Shown one piece after another: positions 1-12,794 of a stretch of 64,000 nucleotides of DNA. A program made the position numbers and the translations under genes. The notes beneath the pieces were generated by a model, which was given only the letters and a program-made list of their open reading frames with translations, was not told the origin of the DNA and made no database searches. Source of the DNA: Margaritifera margaritifera (lineage: Eukaryota; Mollusca; Bivalvia; Unionida; Margaritiferidae). Within the stretch, counting starts at the first letter, position 1; each line of letters starts with the position of its first letter. Location: NCBI GenBank assembly GCA_029931535.1, contig JAQPZY010001555.1, positions 1,116,001-1,180,000 on the forward strand, written 5' to 3'.

Positions 1-128
1 CCCATGGGTTGGTAGTGCTTCCAGGGTCTTTCTGGGTTCTTCCTCCACCAAATATACTGGCCGCCATGTATAGCCTATCATGTGCTGAAAAATGGCATTA
101 TAAGCCCGACAAAACCAAACCAAACCAA
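1..128 (+). mobile_element. tRNA-derived SINE, 3' part, cut by the window edge
   Basis: The text from position 1 matches the 3' half of the complete SINE at 59704-59935: the stretch about 'cttcctccaccaaatatact', then 'gccatgta', 'catgtgctgaaaaatggcat' and a tail of AACCAAACC-type repeats. The tRNA-like head would lie left of the window. The orientation is plus because the A/C-rich tail is on the right. Confidence 0.75.
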
Positions 129-172
129 ATTTAACATTTTTGTAAAAGTGATAACAATATATTTTAATGGGA

Positions 173-183
173 ATCATCATCAT

Positions 184-222
<39 letters not shown>

Positions 223-224
223 TT
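173..224. repeat. (CAT)n microsatellite
   Basis: This is a nearly uninterrupted run of CAT triplets with one TTT break near the left end. It lies in non-coding sequence. Confidence 0.95.
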
Positions 225-598
225 CTTGTATTGTCACTAGATTTTGAAAAGAACAATATTTAGCTGTATTTAATTTCTTCATGATTATTGATCTCTTAAA
301 TTATGTGGCACCATTCAGTCTAGATTTTCATTACTCGTTTATTCTTCAATCAACATTTCCCACATGTTAACCACCAGTGGTTGCCTGGTCAGTAATTGGA
401 GTCAGATTTAGAATCAATACAATTGAAGAATATTTACCAAATATGACATCGGCATTGATTTACTTTTAATAGATCTGTCTGTCTTGGAATAAATTACTGA
501 GCTATCTGTTCCATGGGAAATCAAATGATATATTTTTCACAGCTAGATAATACGGTGTATAGATTTATTTGTATACTTCTGTATGTTGAAGATATATA
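225..598. other. AT-rich sequence, nothing recognised
   Basis: I see no coding frame with protein-like composition, no repeat match elsewhere in the window and no inverted repeat of note. Confidence 0.5.
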
Positions 599-815
599 CT
601 GTATTTACTTGCTTATAAGTCGGATCCAACTGCAAACTGCACAGACCCAGATCTGCCATTTCATAATGCACCGGCAGATCTAGGTCTAAGCCATTTGTTA
701 GGACTAATCAGTAGAACAAACAACATAAACCCTTATCTGCCAACTCATTATGTGATGGAAGATCAGGGTCTGTGTTGTTGGCAGTTGGATCTGACTTGTT
801 GGTGAATATATATGA
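599..815 (+). mobile_element. Double-hairpin MITE, copy 1 (diverged)
   Basis: This copy has the family layout: a left end near CTGTATTTACTTGCTTATAA, hairpin H1 with a CAGATCT core, the linker 'ggactaatcagtagaacaaa', hairpin H2 with a GATCAGGGTC arm, then a right end near GTGAATATATATG. Hairpin H2 has decayed ('ccttatctgcc' on the left arm). The left flank ends in TA. The right flank is too diverged to fix exactly. Confidence 0.8.
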
Positions 816-2015
816 CACCAGCAAATGCTCGGATGTATAAGCAATGCCAAAGTTTATACAATACTTGCCTTTCTGTTCCCAGTTTAGGTACTGTAAATCT
901 ACATGCCGTTAATTGATTTTGTTGGATTTTATGGTTGTTGAAGATCCCACAAGCAAATATCACTCAGTGGATACAATAGTACTGTTTCATCAAACCTGGA
1001 ATTTAGGTACTGACAAAAAATGTAATTTTTCCCAAAAGTAAGAAGATTGATATGTGCAAAAAGTGGATTTCAAGATCAACCATTTAATCTTCTTGGGGGT
1101 AGGGGTGCCTGGGATTTTTCTTTTCAACCAGGATATTTTTTTTGTATTTTTTTTTTTGGGGGGGGGGGGTCTACAAATGTGAGCAAGAGTATTTTTTTCA
1201 AGATAATTGGGAGCCAGACATTTTTTTCTAAAAAATATCCCAGGTCCTCTCCCCCCACCCCAGGAATTAATCATGCTAATGATTGTCTAAATGATTATAT
1301 ACTTTTTATTATTATTATAGCCTTTGCTGTTTAAAAATATTTGCAAAATTAAATTTCTTTGCTTTCAAGTTGCATAATATTCATGATCTATATATATATT
1401 TTGTGGTAAAGAAAAATTGCACATTATTGCTGGGTTTATTATATTTACTTTGAACTAAAGCTGCAATATATGTCTGAAGATGAAGATTTGCAAGTTCTTA
1501 TACTTTGCAGACAAAAATTTGCTTTGTCATAATTTTATTAAATATGCTTTCAGAACTTATGAAAGATTCAGTGGCAGTACAAACAAAGTTGTTATCTTTA
1601 ATATTTGTACTCCTTCACTTTCAAATACTTTCCAAGCTAGCCTATTATGAAAAAGTTGGGGTTAATTATCTTTACATTAAACTATCACAACAAGATCACA
1701 TAAATTTTCCCTATCCAAGGGTCATCAGTCCATGATCAGTGATGTGGAATAAAGTGGATTGGCCGCTTATGGCATGTGAAGATGGGCCAGGATAAATCTC
1801 ATGTACCACACAATGGCCTACATGTTCAAAGAAGATTGGTAAATCAGCTTTATACTGGCCCATCTTTTTATGGTAAATAAAAATGAAAATGGGTTTCTTA
1901 TGTGGCAGAAAATGGCATTGAACAGACAGATTTATCAGTTTTACTAAAAATTGGCCTTTATAATGAGAAACCTTCATTTATAAACTTAAGAACCAAGATC
2001 AAGATGTCCGTTGAT
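816..2015. other. Intergenic AT-rich sequence with homopolymer runs
   Basis: The stretch includes a T-run followed by a G-run near 1145-1170 and a C-rich tract near 1250-1262. The open frames here are short, low in complexity and overlap on both strands, so I do not call them genes. Confidence 0.5.
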
Positions 2016-2138
2016 GGTTGGTTGGTTTTTGTTTTTACCTTCACTTTTAACACATTATTGGCTATATCATACAGAAGAAATTGGAGCTAAGTGACTTTTC
2101 CAATGACACACCAAGGCAGCTGACCCAGGCTGCTGTGT
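2016..2138 (-). mobile_element. tRNA-derived SINE (second family), 3' half, minus strand
   Basis: Read on the minus strand, this matches the 3' half of the complete element at 54890-55064. Shared features are the TTGGTTGGTT start (complement of the AACCAACC tail), 'aacacattattggctatatc' and the 'ggcagctgacccaggct' stretch. The tRNA-like head is missing, so the copy is truncated. Confidence 0.75.
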
Positions 2139-2270
2139 CAATTCAAGTAATTGATTGACATGAACTTCATAGTGAAGCTCGTTATCAGACTCTTGTACAA
2201 TACTCCATCTTTATTACATTGTAAAAGTAACTGCACTGAGCTACAGTAGCTAAGCCTTGGAACCTCACCA

Positions 2271-2935
2271 TATGTTCCAACAAGACTGTGTAATAATAGT
2301 GTATAAAACACAAAAAATAGGGTATATGCTCCAACAAGACTGTGTAATAATAGTGTATAAAATACAAAAAATAGGGTATATGCTCCAACAAGACTGTGTA
2401 ATAATAGTGTATAAAACACAAAAAATAGGGTATATGCTCCAACAAGACTGTGTAATAATAGTGTATAAAACACAAAAATAGGGTATATGCTCCAACAAGA
2501 CTGTGTAATAATAGTGTATAAAGCACAAAAATAGGGTATATTCTCCAACAAGACTGTGTAATAATAGGTTATTATGTTCCAACAAGAGTGTGTCATAATA
2601 GTATTTAACACACAAATAATAAGGTATAGGTTCCAAGAAGACTGTATCATAATCTTGTACAACACAAAAACAATAGGGTTGTGTCATAATAGTGTACAAC
2701 ACAAAAACAATAGGGTTGTGTCATAATAGAGTACAACACAAAAACAATAGGGTTGTGTCATAATAGTGTATAAAAACACAAACAATAGGCTATGTGTTCC
2801 AACAACACTGTGTCATAATATTGTACAACTCAAAGACAATAGGGTTGTGTCATAATAGTGTATAAAAACACAAACAATAGGGTATATGTTCCAACAAGAC
2901 TGTCATAATGTTGTATAAAGCACCCAAAAACGGTA
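2271..2935. repeat. Minisatellite, 53-54 bp unit, then a degraded part
   Basis: About five to six regular units (2271-2570) share 'ccaacaagactgtgtaataa' and 'atagggtatatgct'. From 2571 to 2935 the units become shorter and irregular around 'ataatagtgtacaacacaaa'. The period is close to a multiple of three, so open frames cross the array on both strands. Their repeated peptides are artefacts. Confidence 0.95.
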
Positions 2936-4559
2936 TACAGTATATAATGATGTGAAACCACATCATAATTAGTTCTCCACAGTCAAGGTCTAAAATAAAA
3001 AAAATTGGGTATGAATTATAGGGCAAAATTAAACCAGTTGAATAGGATTCATTGCCATACATATGTGAGATAAGGGATTTTGTAATGAGAGACCACTGCA
3101 ATGAGCTAGCAGTGTCATTCATTGAGAGGTTTTTTTTGGTTGTTTCCTTGCAGTGGCCTTTTGTCTGGAATAAGTTCTTCTGCTATATCCTCTAATGCTG
3201 TTGACTAAATGTATGTGGCAAGGGTTGAGGAGTTGGAGAACACTTGTACTTGTAACCATAAGGAATATAATTAAATTGATTGTAATTCATACAAGGTTAC
3301 AGTATGTAAAACAATGGTAATACATAATTATTTATTTGCTTAAGGATTGTTATCCAGGCAAACTTTCTTAACTGTCAAAATTGAGATTTTATTACCATTC
3401 ACTTGCAGATGTTGCTGTCTTAAATTTTTACATTCAGTCTATGTGATCAAAGTTTATGGGATCAGAGTACATGTATTAGAGAATTTTATGCAAATTTACT
3501 CACATTTTTTTTTTTTTCATGCAAAGGTCAAATAAGCAGATTGCAATACTTTGTTGGTCTTCAATACTATCACTGTATTTCTGAATATAAATACTGATGA
3601 AACTTGGCATGTCAGACTCGACTCTAAATTTGGAGTCTTAGCATGAACATGCTTTTATAACCTTAGTGGAGCTACAGCTGCTGTATGAATTCATGGGTCT
3701 TTTGGCTTGATTTATGACTAAAAGTTTAACTATGCAGAATTGTTTGTTTTTTTTTAGAATGCATCTTTTAAAATTCAAAGACTTTTAATGACTTTTATTG
3801 ATTATTAAGGTAATATATGCTGGTGGTAGTAACTCTGGGTTCATTGCCTAAAAAGTTCCAATTTTCAGAAGAAATTTCTTTGCCCGCCATAAGGCAGAGC
3901 ATAACACGTTGTGATGTCCATCCATTCATCTGTCCACCAATCCAGAATCATCTGAAATGTTAAAATCGATGATTATTTCATCACAACCCATCAGCCATTG
4001 ATTTTAATTGGTTAGGCAAAAAAAACAAAAATGTGTGTTTCCTATTGCACAGGTCTTAAAATTAGGGAAGGCCGGTAGTTTTTTTTTTCTTTTTTTTTCT
4101 TTAACATTATATATAAATCAAATAATATTTCAAGTGCTTCAAAGTACTGGGCAAAACTGGCTCATTTAGATGCACAAATCAATTTCGGCAATGTGATTGG
4201 GGGGGGGAGAAAGTGCTACGGTCAGCAACAAGAAACAGGGATGGTCGACCGACCGAAAACACACATATTTATTTTTTGGGGCCTTAGAGATATTTTCTAT
4301 ATTTTTCATGGAAAATGCCATTTTGATATTCTTGGAAAGTGACTTTGGCCCTGACTTTCTAGAATTTGATCACTGTTGCCAGTTTATACAAATACTCTTC
4401 TTATCTGATACTGCTGATTAGCGACCAGTATGAGTATGTGTTTCAAATGGATGATGTAATAAACATGCTGTGATGCAGTGAAAATGTTAAAATTAAAGGT
4501 GTAAAAATAAAATTTTTGTGTAGAATAAAAATGTATTCCTTTATAATTGATTATTAAAA
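2936..4559. other. Intergenic sequence, nothing recognised
   Basis: This stretch holds T-rich tracts (3129-3136, 3508-3518, 4080-4102) and a G-run at 4199-4207. No exon, RNA gene or repeat family could be supported. Confidence 0.45.
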
Positions 4560-5360
4560 ATCAAAATCAAATGCGCGATCATTTGGCTTTTTTGACCACT
4601 CTTTGTTTATTTTGATAAATTGTCACACCACTATTCATACATCCGTCTGCATGTTCCCTATTTCGTTCCCACGTAATAACTCGAGTTCTCCATCCTCTAC
4701 TTTTACCAAACTTTGTAAAGAGCTTGCATTTGGGACAAGTCAGAAACCTATCAATTTTGGGTTCAAAGATCTTGGTCATATTGTCTCAAAGAAAGAACAC
4801 TGTCTCCACAGAATATTTTGACTTCTACACTAGATACCTTCACCTAACTTTGTAAATGACTTATATTTGACTCATAACTTGACTTGTATAGTAGATACCT
4901 TCACCTAAGTTTGTAAACGACTTATATTTGACTCATAACTTGACTTGTATGGTAGATACCTTCGCCTAACTTTATAAATGCCTTATATTTGAGATAATAA
5001 AGATACCTATTGAATTTGAGGTCAAAAGGTCAAAGGTCAAGGTAACTGTTACTGAAAGAAGAAAAATATTTTCTGCATATCTTGAGTTCTGTTTCATCTA
5101 CTTGTACCATACTTTGAGGATGACTTGTATTTGAGGCAAAGAAGGCTCTAATTCATTTTGGGGTCAAAGGTCTAGGTCACAGGGACTGAAAGAAGGAAAA
5201 TTGATTTCCACAAAACTGCTTCAGTTCCATTTCACTTGCATTGACTAAACTTAGTGGATGACTTGTATTTAAATGTGAAAGGCACCGGTCCACTTTGGGG
5301 TAAATAGGTCAAAGGTCAGAGTTACTGAGACTGAAAGAAGAAAAGTGGTGTTTGCAAAGT
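4560..5360. repeat. AGGTCA-rich dispersed tandem repeat, block 1
   Basis: Degenerate units of roughly 110-140 bp each carry 'gacttgtatttg'-like text, a clause of the form 'ggtcaaaggtc', and 'gactgaaagaag'. The same unit type recurs near 21.1-21.85 kb and 31.6-32.4 kb. Perfect AGGTCA-A-AGGTCA direct repeats lie at 5027-5039 and 5306-5318. No coding potential is visible. Confidence 0.8.
4826..4995. repeat. Short tandem repeat, about 70-bp unit
   Basis: There are roughly two and a half units sharing 'tagataccttcacctaa' and 'gacttatatttgactcataa'. They sit inside the larger AGGTCA-rich repeat block and look like a local amplification of it. Confidence 0.85.
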
Positions 5361-7973
5361 ATCTTGGATTAAGTCACATAACTCAGATTCACCTATCACC
5401 ATATGGAGAATGCAAAACTTCCCACTACACAATGACACCCATAAGTCTAGCACATTGTCAAAATGCAGACTGATATCATCAACCAATGAAATAGCTGTTT
5501 CATTTAATATTGCTAGGTACCTGTTAAATACATGTAGGTACTGCACCTTTCAGTACCTGAGTATCTTCTAACCAATGAAAGAGGGTTTTACATAAGAGAA
5601 GTATAATAACAGGGTTGCATCTAGAATGTGTGATTGTGAAAATCCTGCTAAAATTTTAAAAATTGTGCAAAATTGTTGAATCTGAGCAGGCACAATCATG
5701 CAAAAAGTAAGGATTGGGCACACATTTTCAAGAATTATGCACGCTTTATTTCCAAGAAATGTGAAAATAAGCCGTTTTGCCCCTGTACAGTTTTGCTATT
5801 GTGGACTGCCATTTCAGTTTGTTGAAGAGCGATGGTAGTCAGGGAATGCTGAATTTGATTCAAGTACCCATTAAGTTTCTTTACGGAAATGAATATGTCT
5901 CATCACATTGGGCTGAATGTGATCATACATATTTGTCTTGTTAACGAAATTGCACCCTAGTTGAACCAACTTTGGCATTCCTTGGGTACCATTACTCTTC
6001 AAAGAACTGAAATAGCGATCAACATTGTTTGAAAAATGCAACCATTAGATTGTGCCTGGATTTACTTGATAATGAAAATGGCATCAGAGTAATAAATGTA
6101 GTATGAAAAGGACACAAGTGAAGTATTGCATGAAACATGAAATCAATCCGAAAAAAAGATTTTTTTTCTTCTTTCACATTTATAATTGGATACAAATGTG
6201 ATTGTTTCTGCTAGGAATGGAACCAACAGGAAATTCTTTTAAATGATGTCTCACCTGCTTCACCTGTAAAGTATATAATCTTAAAACTTGGCATAGCAGG
6301 TAGGTCATTAAAACCACAATTTATTTTTTAAGGGTATTAAGATAAGTGATAAATGTGAATGTACACATGAAATTGCATGACCATACATGCAACAGGGTCT
6401 ACAAAACTGAGCTAAAAGTGATAAAGAATGTCTGATTTACTTTGCCAAGACAATTATGATCGCTTTATATATCAAACTACAATATCAGAGAGAGAGAGAT
6501 GACATTATAGTGTAAACTTTCTATTGATAAGACATTGAATGATACCAATGATCCCACATTACACAATAAATGACTTGCTAAATATCTTTTGCTCTAAACA
6601 GTGGATCAGAACTGCTTTACTCCTTGGAGAATATATTACTGTGCATAAAATGATTTTATCCCATCAGCAACAGCAGTACATCGACTTTTATTACCATAAA
6701 AATTAACATGAAAGCATCTTGAGGTTTACCTGCTATTTGCACCTCAGACTACACAGTGAAGCATCACGTGACCATGTTACTCGTAGTCATGTCTTGTTTT
6801 AGATGAGGAAACCTGTACATTCGTCTCAGCTTGACCAACATCAAAGGCGATTTTTGGCCTTTTTACGTTGAGCATGATCTTAATTTAATGATCTTTTGAC
6901 ATTTTGAATCTGGTAGAAAAAGCATATTCTATGGTAAGTAAAATTTGTGTAATTTTATAGTGCAGTGCTCCTTGAAATGTCACCCTAATTTTAGCTGCTT
7001 ACATTAATAATAATGAAAATATGCACAAATCTGTTTTGAGCCAACTCTATAAAGTGTCCAATGTATTTGCACAGGCACTATAGTCCGTGTCTGACTGAAG
7101 AAGGATGTCCAAGGAGCAAATAAGATCAATCTGTTTGAAGCAAATTATTGTTAGTTTCCTTTTAGAGCATGCATTTTGCTTTTAAACTGCTACTTACTAC
7201 ATTTCTGCTGATCCCCCCACCCTCTCTACTATGCATGCACAGGAAGTGGAAATGGGGAAATTATATCATCAAGAAAATTAGATTCTTGCCATGTACACTG
7301 CTGATTTACTTCATGAGAGACAGGTACATTATGCTCCCATTATGACATAATTTTGACTTGTATTAAAGTGCAAAAAGACAGTCCAGTATTGTACACCATT
7401 ATATTTACATTGTACCTGTTGGATACACCATTCTGCTGTGGTATACCTTTCTTTATCAAGGTGAGAAAGACGGTCCAACAAGGAAGTACTCTTTTTACTT
7501 CAGGAGATAAAAACAACTCCAAAATAACACGGTTAGACTTAGATGTGCAACAATGTCAATTTGGTCTGCCAACTACGTGAGATATTCTTGAAAATTTGGC
7601 CTCCAGTTTTCCTGTTGACAATGTCAGAACAGCTCCACAGCACTGATTGCTATGGAAGTAAGACGCACCCACCCACCCACCCCCGATATAATACATGTCT
7701 TATATTGTTGGACTACCATGTTACTGGCAAGTGTTAAAAAAAGAACAGAAAAACCCCGTTAAAAGATGAGCGAAAGAAAGAGAATATGAATTTTCATTTT
7801 CATATTTTTAACATCATAGAAAAAAAGATACATTATAACACTCTTGTTCTGGTTTCATTTTTCTTTACTTTTTTATGCTGTATTGAGAGGCCACAACTAT
7901 GACCAAACTGGTCACCCCCTTTTTCAACTAAAAGGGGAGACAGTGCCCAAATGTACTAAATCCTAGATGCAGT
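5361..7973. other. Intergenic sequence, no gene seen
   Basis: I found no exon-like frame. Small features are a GA run near 6487-6500 and a CCCA-rich stretch near 7668-7684. The first part (5361-5420) continues the decaying repeat to its left. Confidence 0.45.
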
Positions 7974-8900
7974 GCTGTAATAATATTATTTACCACATGA
8001 TGGGTGTGTAATGTAGCTATAATAATACTATTTATCACATGATGGATGTGTAATGTAGCTGTAATAATACTATTTACCACATGACGGATGTGTAATGTAG
8101 CTGTAATGATACTATTTATCACATGACAGGTATGTAATGTAACTGTAATAATACTATTTACCACATGACAGGTATGTAATGTAACTGTAATGATACTATT
8201 TACCACATGATGGGCAGCATGTAATGTAACTGTAATAATAGTATTTACCACATGACAGGCATGTAATGTAACTGTAATAATACTATTTACCACATGACAG
8301 GCATGTAATGTAACTGTAATAATAGTATTTACCACATGACAGGCATGTAATGTAACTGTAATAATACTATTTACCACATGACAGGCATGTAATGTAACTG
8401 TAATAATACTATTTACCACATGACAGGCATGTAATGTAACTGTAATAATACTATTTACCACATGACAGGCATGTAATGTAACTGTAATAATACTATTTAC
8501 CACATGACAGGCATGTAATGTAACTGTAATAATACTATTTACCACATGACAGGCATGTAATGTAACTGTAATAATACTATTTACCACATGACAGGCATGC
8601 AATGTAACTGTAATAATAGTATTTACCACATGACAGGCATGTAATGTAACTGTAATAATACTATTTACCACATGACAGGCATGTAATGTAACTGTAATAA
8701 TAGTATTTACCACATGACAGGCATGTAATGTAACTGTAATAATACTATTTACCACATGACAGGCATGTAATGTAACTGTAATAATACTATTTACCACATG
8801 ACAGGCATGTAATGTAACTGTAATAATACTATTTACCACATAACGGGTATGTAGGGTAACTGTAATAATACTATTTACCACATGACAGGCATGTAATGTA
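7974..8900. repeat. Minisatellite, 42-bp unit, about 22 copies
   Basis: Each unit contains 'ggcatgtaatgtaactgtaa' followed by 'tactatttaccacatgac'. The period is exactly 42 bp, and the middle copies are nearly identical with single-base variants such as tac/tag. Because 42 is 14 codons, an apparent 353-residue minus-strand frame runs through it repeating a 14-residue peptide. It has no start context, no splice signals and no match I recognise, so I treat it as non-coding. Confidence 0.97.
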
Positions 8901-9235
8901 TTCTTCATGGTACGCTTGTTTATTAACTGATTCATATAAGCTATTGTTACTGTTGATTGTTCAGATTTCCTGGTTAAGATTTCATTCACTGATCCATAGC
9001 TTTGAAAATAATAGACTTTTGAAATATATACTGTACATGTCCCTTAGTCTGGTTTGTTCTTGTTTTATGACAGTGCACTGGGTTTTTTGTTGACAGTAAG
9101 ATTTTTATTATAGTGATATGCATACAGTATATATATATATATGGGTGTGTGTACATGCATAATAATATTTAGTGCAATAGTTAAACCATGCCTTTATATA
9201 AAATATTTTTGTTCCTTTGAAAGTGATGTGGACAT

Positions 9236-9466
9236 TTACTTTACAGTCTAATTAAACTAATGATCTCCAGACATGATATGAATAATAAAATGTGTTGTAT
9301 ATTTCACATATATCTACATTTACTTTACAGTCTAATTAAACTAATAATCTCCAGACATATGGTTAATAAACTGTGAATACAATGAATAATAAAATGTGCC
9401 ATATGTTTTGCATATATCTACAATGAATAATAAAATGTGTGTTTATGTTTCACATATATCTACAAG
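9236..9466. repeat. Small local duplication
   Basis: The phrase 'tttactttacagtctaatta' with 'ctccagacat' occurs twice, and 'aatgaataataaaatgtg' recurs with 'catatatctac'. These are imperfect tandem copies in AT-rich DNA. Confidence 0.7.
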
Positions 9467-10131
9467 CTTTATGCATTATCTAATCATAAAAGATTTCAAA
9501 AGAAATTATTTGTACTGTTTCATTAAGGGAAAAATTGCAACATTCTTGTCAATTTTTCAATCGGCTCCTAGCTTAAAAATTCATTGTATTGAGAGGCCTA
9601 CATACATCTCCATAATGCTACAGTTTATTAAAGATATGAATTTGATCTTAAATTTCATAAGCATAAAAAAACTTAAAGATTCTCTCCTCTCACCCTTTCA
9701 TTTACAAATCTGCCAGTTTCTGTTCTCAGAAGTGAAACACCACTTCCAAACCTTGCCAATTTTTTATCTTTCCTGCCTTAAGGGAAACATAATTTTCAGT
9801 GCAAAATGTTTCTTTAAATTTGCAGTATGTTCATAATTTTGGAACATTTTGTATCTTCCCAAACCAAGTCTGTTTATTTCATCAAAAATATTATTTTTTA
9901 TATGGTCTATGTCACAATTCATTCAATTTTGAAACTATGTTCATATACATTTTCTCGAGTATGTCTCTAATCTCAGCCGACGAGTTATTGTAGCTTATGT
10001 GATAGTCCCATATAGAGACTCGCTTAGCGAGTCTGTGATTGTCCATGTACATCAGTCTATTACAGCAATGAACCATTGAAATCCACCTTCGCTTCATACT
10101 AGGCATCCAGACAATGTTAGAATTGGGGAAT
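9467..10131. other. AT-rich sequence, nothing recognised
   Basis: A 146-codon open frame (9396-9836, plus) crosses the left part. Its composition is that of AT-rich random sequence, it overlaps the local duplication, and it carries no motif I know. Confidence 0.4.
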
Positions 10132-10279
10132 CAGCAGCGTAGCAAGAACTTCTGTCCCCCTTCCCGCAAAACTTAATTCTGGGGTCCCCTCTCAATAAAA
10201 AAAGCTGTTTGATTGGAATTTTGGGCCCCCACTGGGTCAGCCCCACCCCTCACCCCCAGCAGTTGCGGGGTTTGCTATG
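10132..10279. mobile_element. Probable hAT-type MITE
   Basis: The left end CAGCAGCGTAGCAAGAAC pairs with the right end 'gggtttgctatgccact' (reverse complement AGTGGCATAGCAAACCC). CAGTGGCGTAGC-type ends are typical of hAT MITEs. The interior is C-rich. No clean 8-bp target duplication can be read, so the superfamily call is tentative. Confidence 0.5.
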
Positions 10280-10997
10280 CCACTTATCGGGGTAAATCTG
10301 TGCACTTCAAAGTAGTAGCATATAGCTCTGTTTTGCACTGCATCTGTATGCTTGTAAGGTATGTTTATATCCCCAAATTGATGAGCCATAATTCAGAATT
10401 GGTGTAACACACAAGTGAAAGAGTTTTTAAAGAGTTTGGGTTTTATACCCAACATTTCTAAGATCGTGTAGTTGTTACATGAGCTTGCTGTTATTTTAGT
10501 CATTACGACAATTTTTCCATATTTTTAAGACAATTTTTCATTCTCATTTACTATGCACATAAAACTAACCATGTTAAAGAATTGTATGGAAAAATTGTTG
10601 TTATGACGATCTAATTGGAAAGCTACTGCTATTGTACATGTATTGGGCTCAAAAATAAAAAGGCTTAAAATTGGTTCTGTGGCATATCAGTGTAAGCCTG
10701 ATGAACATAGGCTTATTACATTGTCATGAATTAATTGTAAATACAATGTGATGTGATGTCAAATTTGATGCTCTTACTATAAAATACAACAGATAAACAG
10801 TGCCTCAGCTAGAAATTTTTTACAGAGGAGACAGGAGAGGCAAAAAAGGCACATTTTTTGAAGTAGGAGGAACTTTTGGGATTGAAAGGGATTTTTTTTG
10901 TACAATAAAGGGACTTGATACTGATGGTAAAATTTCGAATTTCATCATTTGGGAAGAGAGACAAAAGCACATTCATAGGTGTAACCAACATTAATTA
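10280..10997. other. Intergenic sequence, nothing recognised
   Basis: I see no exon, RNA gene or recognised repeat, only AT-rich sequence with short open frames on both strands. Confidence 0.4.
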
Positions 10998-11213
10998 CCA
11001 TCGATACTCGTGTATAATCGATACCAACTGCAAACTGCATAGACCCAGATCTGCCATCACATAATGCACTGGCAGATCTGGGTCTATACAGTTTGTAAAG
11101 AGTAATCAGTAGAACAAACAACACAGACCTTGATCTGCCTGCGCATTATGCGACAGCAGATCAGGGTCTATGTTTTTTGCATTTGGACTCGGCTTATATG
11201 CTAGTATAGACGG
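10998..11213 (+). mobile_element. Double-hairpin MITE, copy 2
   Basis: The left end CCATCGATACTCGTGTATAA and the right end 'ctagtatagacgg' are inverted. Both internal hairpins are intact: H1 (CCAGATCTGCC to GGCAGATCTGGG) and H2 (CCTTGATCTGCC to GGCAGATCAGGG class). It is flanked by TA at 10996-10997 and 11214-11215 and is 216 bp long. Confidence 0.92.
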
Positions 11214-11302
11214 TAAGCTTAAAAGTATATTAATAATTATAAAATAACAGTTTTAAAATGTGTTTTAGCGAACTTGAGAGGGCAGAGTTGACGGTTCTTT
11301 AA

Positions 11303-11878
11303 TTCATCAAGGCCGGGAGCATAATTTCATTTTCACTTAAAATGGGGGTAGAACAGAAAGTTTTCTTCTTATTTGCAACTGAATCCAAGCACGTCGAAAT
11401 CCGAGCGATTTTCGTATCAATAGTTTCTTAGATATGTAAGAGAAGTTGTTGTTGATTGGCTGTTAGGCTCGTGCATGAGCAAATGGGTGAAATTTGGACG
11501 GGGTGGGGGGGGCTGATTGAACCCATGATTTTTGTCTTCATGTCCCCTTGTACTCCAGATCCTAAGATTTGCAAAGGTTTATATATCTGTGTGAAGTTTG
11601 GTCAGGTCTGCTTTAGATCTAATGAGAGGAAGTGTACAATTCAGATAAATTTTGGTCCTGGAACTATTAGAAATCGGGCCACAAAATTTAGGTTTTTCAG
11701 ATGCTTTTTTTCATGTGTGTAATATGTCTACATTACCTAGCATCAGTGTAAAGCTACATCCGTGTTCTTTTCTCTAATACTACCTGCTTGGCTCTATCAT
11801 GAACTATGATGATGTCACAGGCCACGAAAGAAGGCTACTGCCTTATGACGCAAAATTACGTCTCTCAGCCTTAATGAG
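11303..11878. mobile_element. Candidate piggyBac-type MITE with TTAA flanks
   Basis: TTAA lies at 11299-11302 and again at 11879-11882. The inner ends are inverted: left TTCATCAAGGCCGGGAG, right (reverse complement) CTCATTAAGGCTGAGAG, 13 of 17 positions identical, followed on both sides by TAATTT. TTAA targets are specific to piggyBac-type elements. No transposase remnant is visible inside (an 88-codon frame there is featureless). Confidence 0.5.
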
Positions 11879-11882
11879 TTAA

Positions 11883-12103
11883 GGGCAGAGGAGAGGAGCT
11901 AGAAGGGTATTGAGGGGTAGGGGAAGTGCCCCTTAATTTTTGTACAGCTGGACCACTGGGTACTGTAAATACAATTGAAAAATCATATTAAAATTGCTAC
12001 TTTTGTAAAGAAGAATTCACATACTGTAATTATGATAGGGATCCAACTGTTAATACCATAGATCAAGATTTGGCATTACTTTAAACACTGCCAAGTCAGG
12101 GCA
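11883..12103. other. Unassigned sequence
   Basis: No feature was recognised between the two mobile elements. Confidence 0.4.
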
Positions 12104-12325
12104 CCGTATATACTCGCTTATAAGTCAAGTCCAACTGCAAACAACACAGACATCATCCTGATCTGCTGTTGCATAAAGCACCGGCAGATTAGGACCTATA
12201 TTATTTGTTCTACTGATTACTCCTAACAGACTGTATAGACCCAGATCTGCCAGCACATTGTGTACCAGCAGATCTGGGTCTGTGCAGTTTGCAGTTCAAC
12301 TTGAGTTGTAAGTGAGTATATACAG
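12104..12325 (-). mobile_element. Double-hairpin MITE, copy 3
   Basis: It starts CCGTATATACTCGCTTATAA and ends 'gtgagtatatacag', followed by TA at 12326-12327. Hairpin H2 (caaacaacacag...) comes first and H1 second, so it is inverted relative to copy 2. The left flank reads CA rather than TA. Hairpin H2 has drifted. Confidence 0.9.
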
Positions 12326-12794
12326 TATGTGTGTCCCATTCTATGATCAATCTATGATCAATTTCAAGCGAACAGAGCCTGATTCTCCCTCTTGCATGTC
12401 GTAAGAGGCAACTAATGGATCAAATCAACCTTTTTGCCTTGGGGATGCATCCCATGATGATATCCCAGCTAAGATGGTCTTGGAATTATTAAAAGAGTGC
12501 AGTTTATTTTACTTTGTACTTTACAGTTTCTTCCCTTTTTTGCTTTTATTTTTGTTTTATGTGGCTTTTTTTGGGAGACCTAAACTTTCTTGGCATTGTA
12601 TTATAGTCAGGTTTGTGCTAATGTGGCATTCAATCTTAATCATACGTACATTTGCATGTACATTGATCAGCTTAGACTAGAATCTGCTGAAACATACCGT
12701 TGTTCAATAAGCAAGGTAGATTATCCAGCTCAACCTGATTTAATTAATAAATTTTGTGCTACAATATTTGAATAACACATGCCAGTGTAGCATA
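12326..12794. other. T-rich sequence, nothing recognised
   Basis: An open frame at 12474-12680 encodes only a Phe/Leu-rich stretch from T-rich DNA. I do not call a gene. Confidence 0.4.

Noticed and set aside
2138..2702. Overlapping minus-strand frames with Ile/Thr/Leu-rich repeats
   Set aside because: They track the 53-54 bp minisatellite in several frames at once, so they are not genes.
5612..5960. MITE suggested by 'cagggttgcatctag' and 'ttgcaccctagttg'
   Set aside because: The inverted match is short and interrupted, with no target duplication. It is too weak to call.
7928..8989. 353-residue minus-strand open frame with a repeated 14-residue peptide
   Set aside because: The 42-bp minisatellite has a period divisible by three, so any stop-free frame stays open. 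Composition is uniform, no start context or splice signals are present, and no family is recognised.
9396..9836. 146-codon open frame
   Set aside because: It overlaps a local duplication, has AT-driven composition and no motif. It is probably chance.
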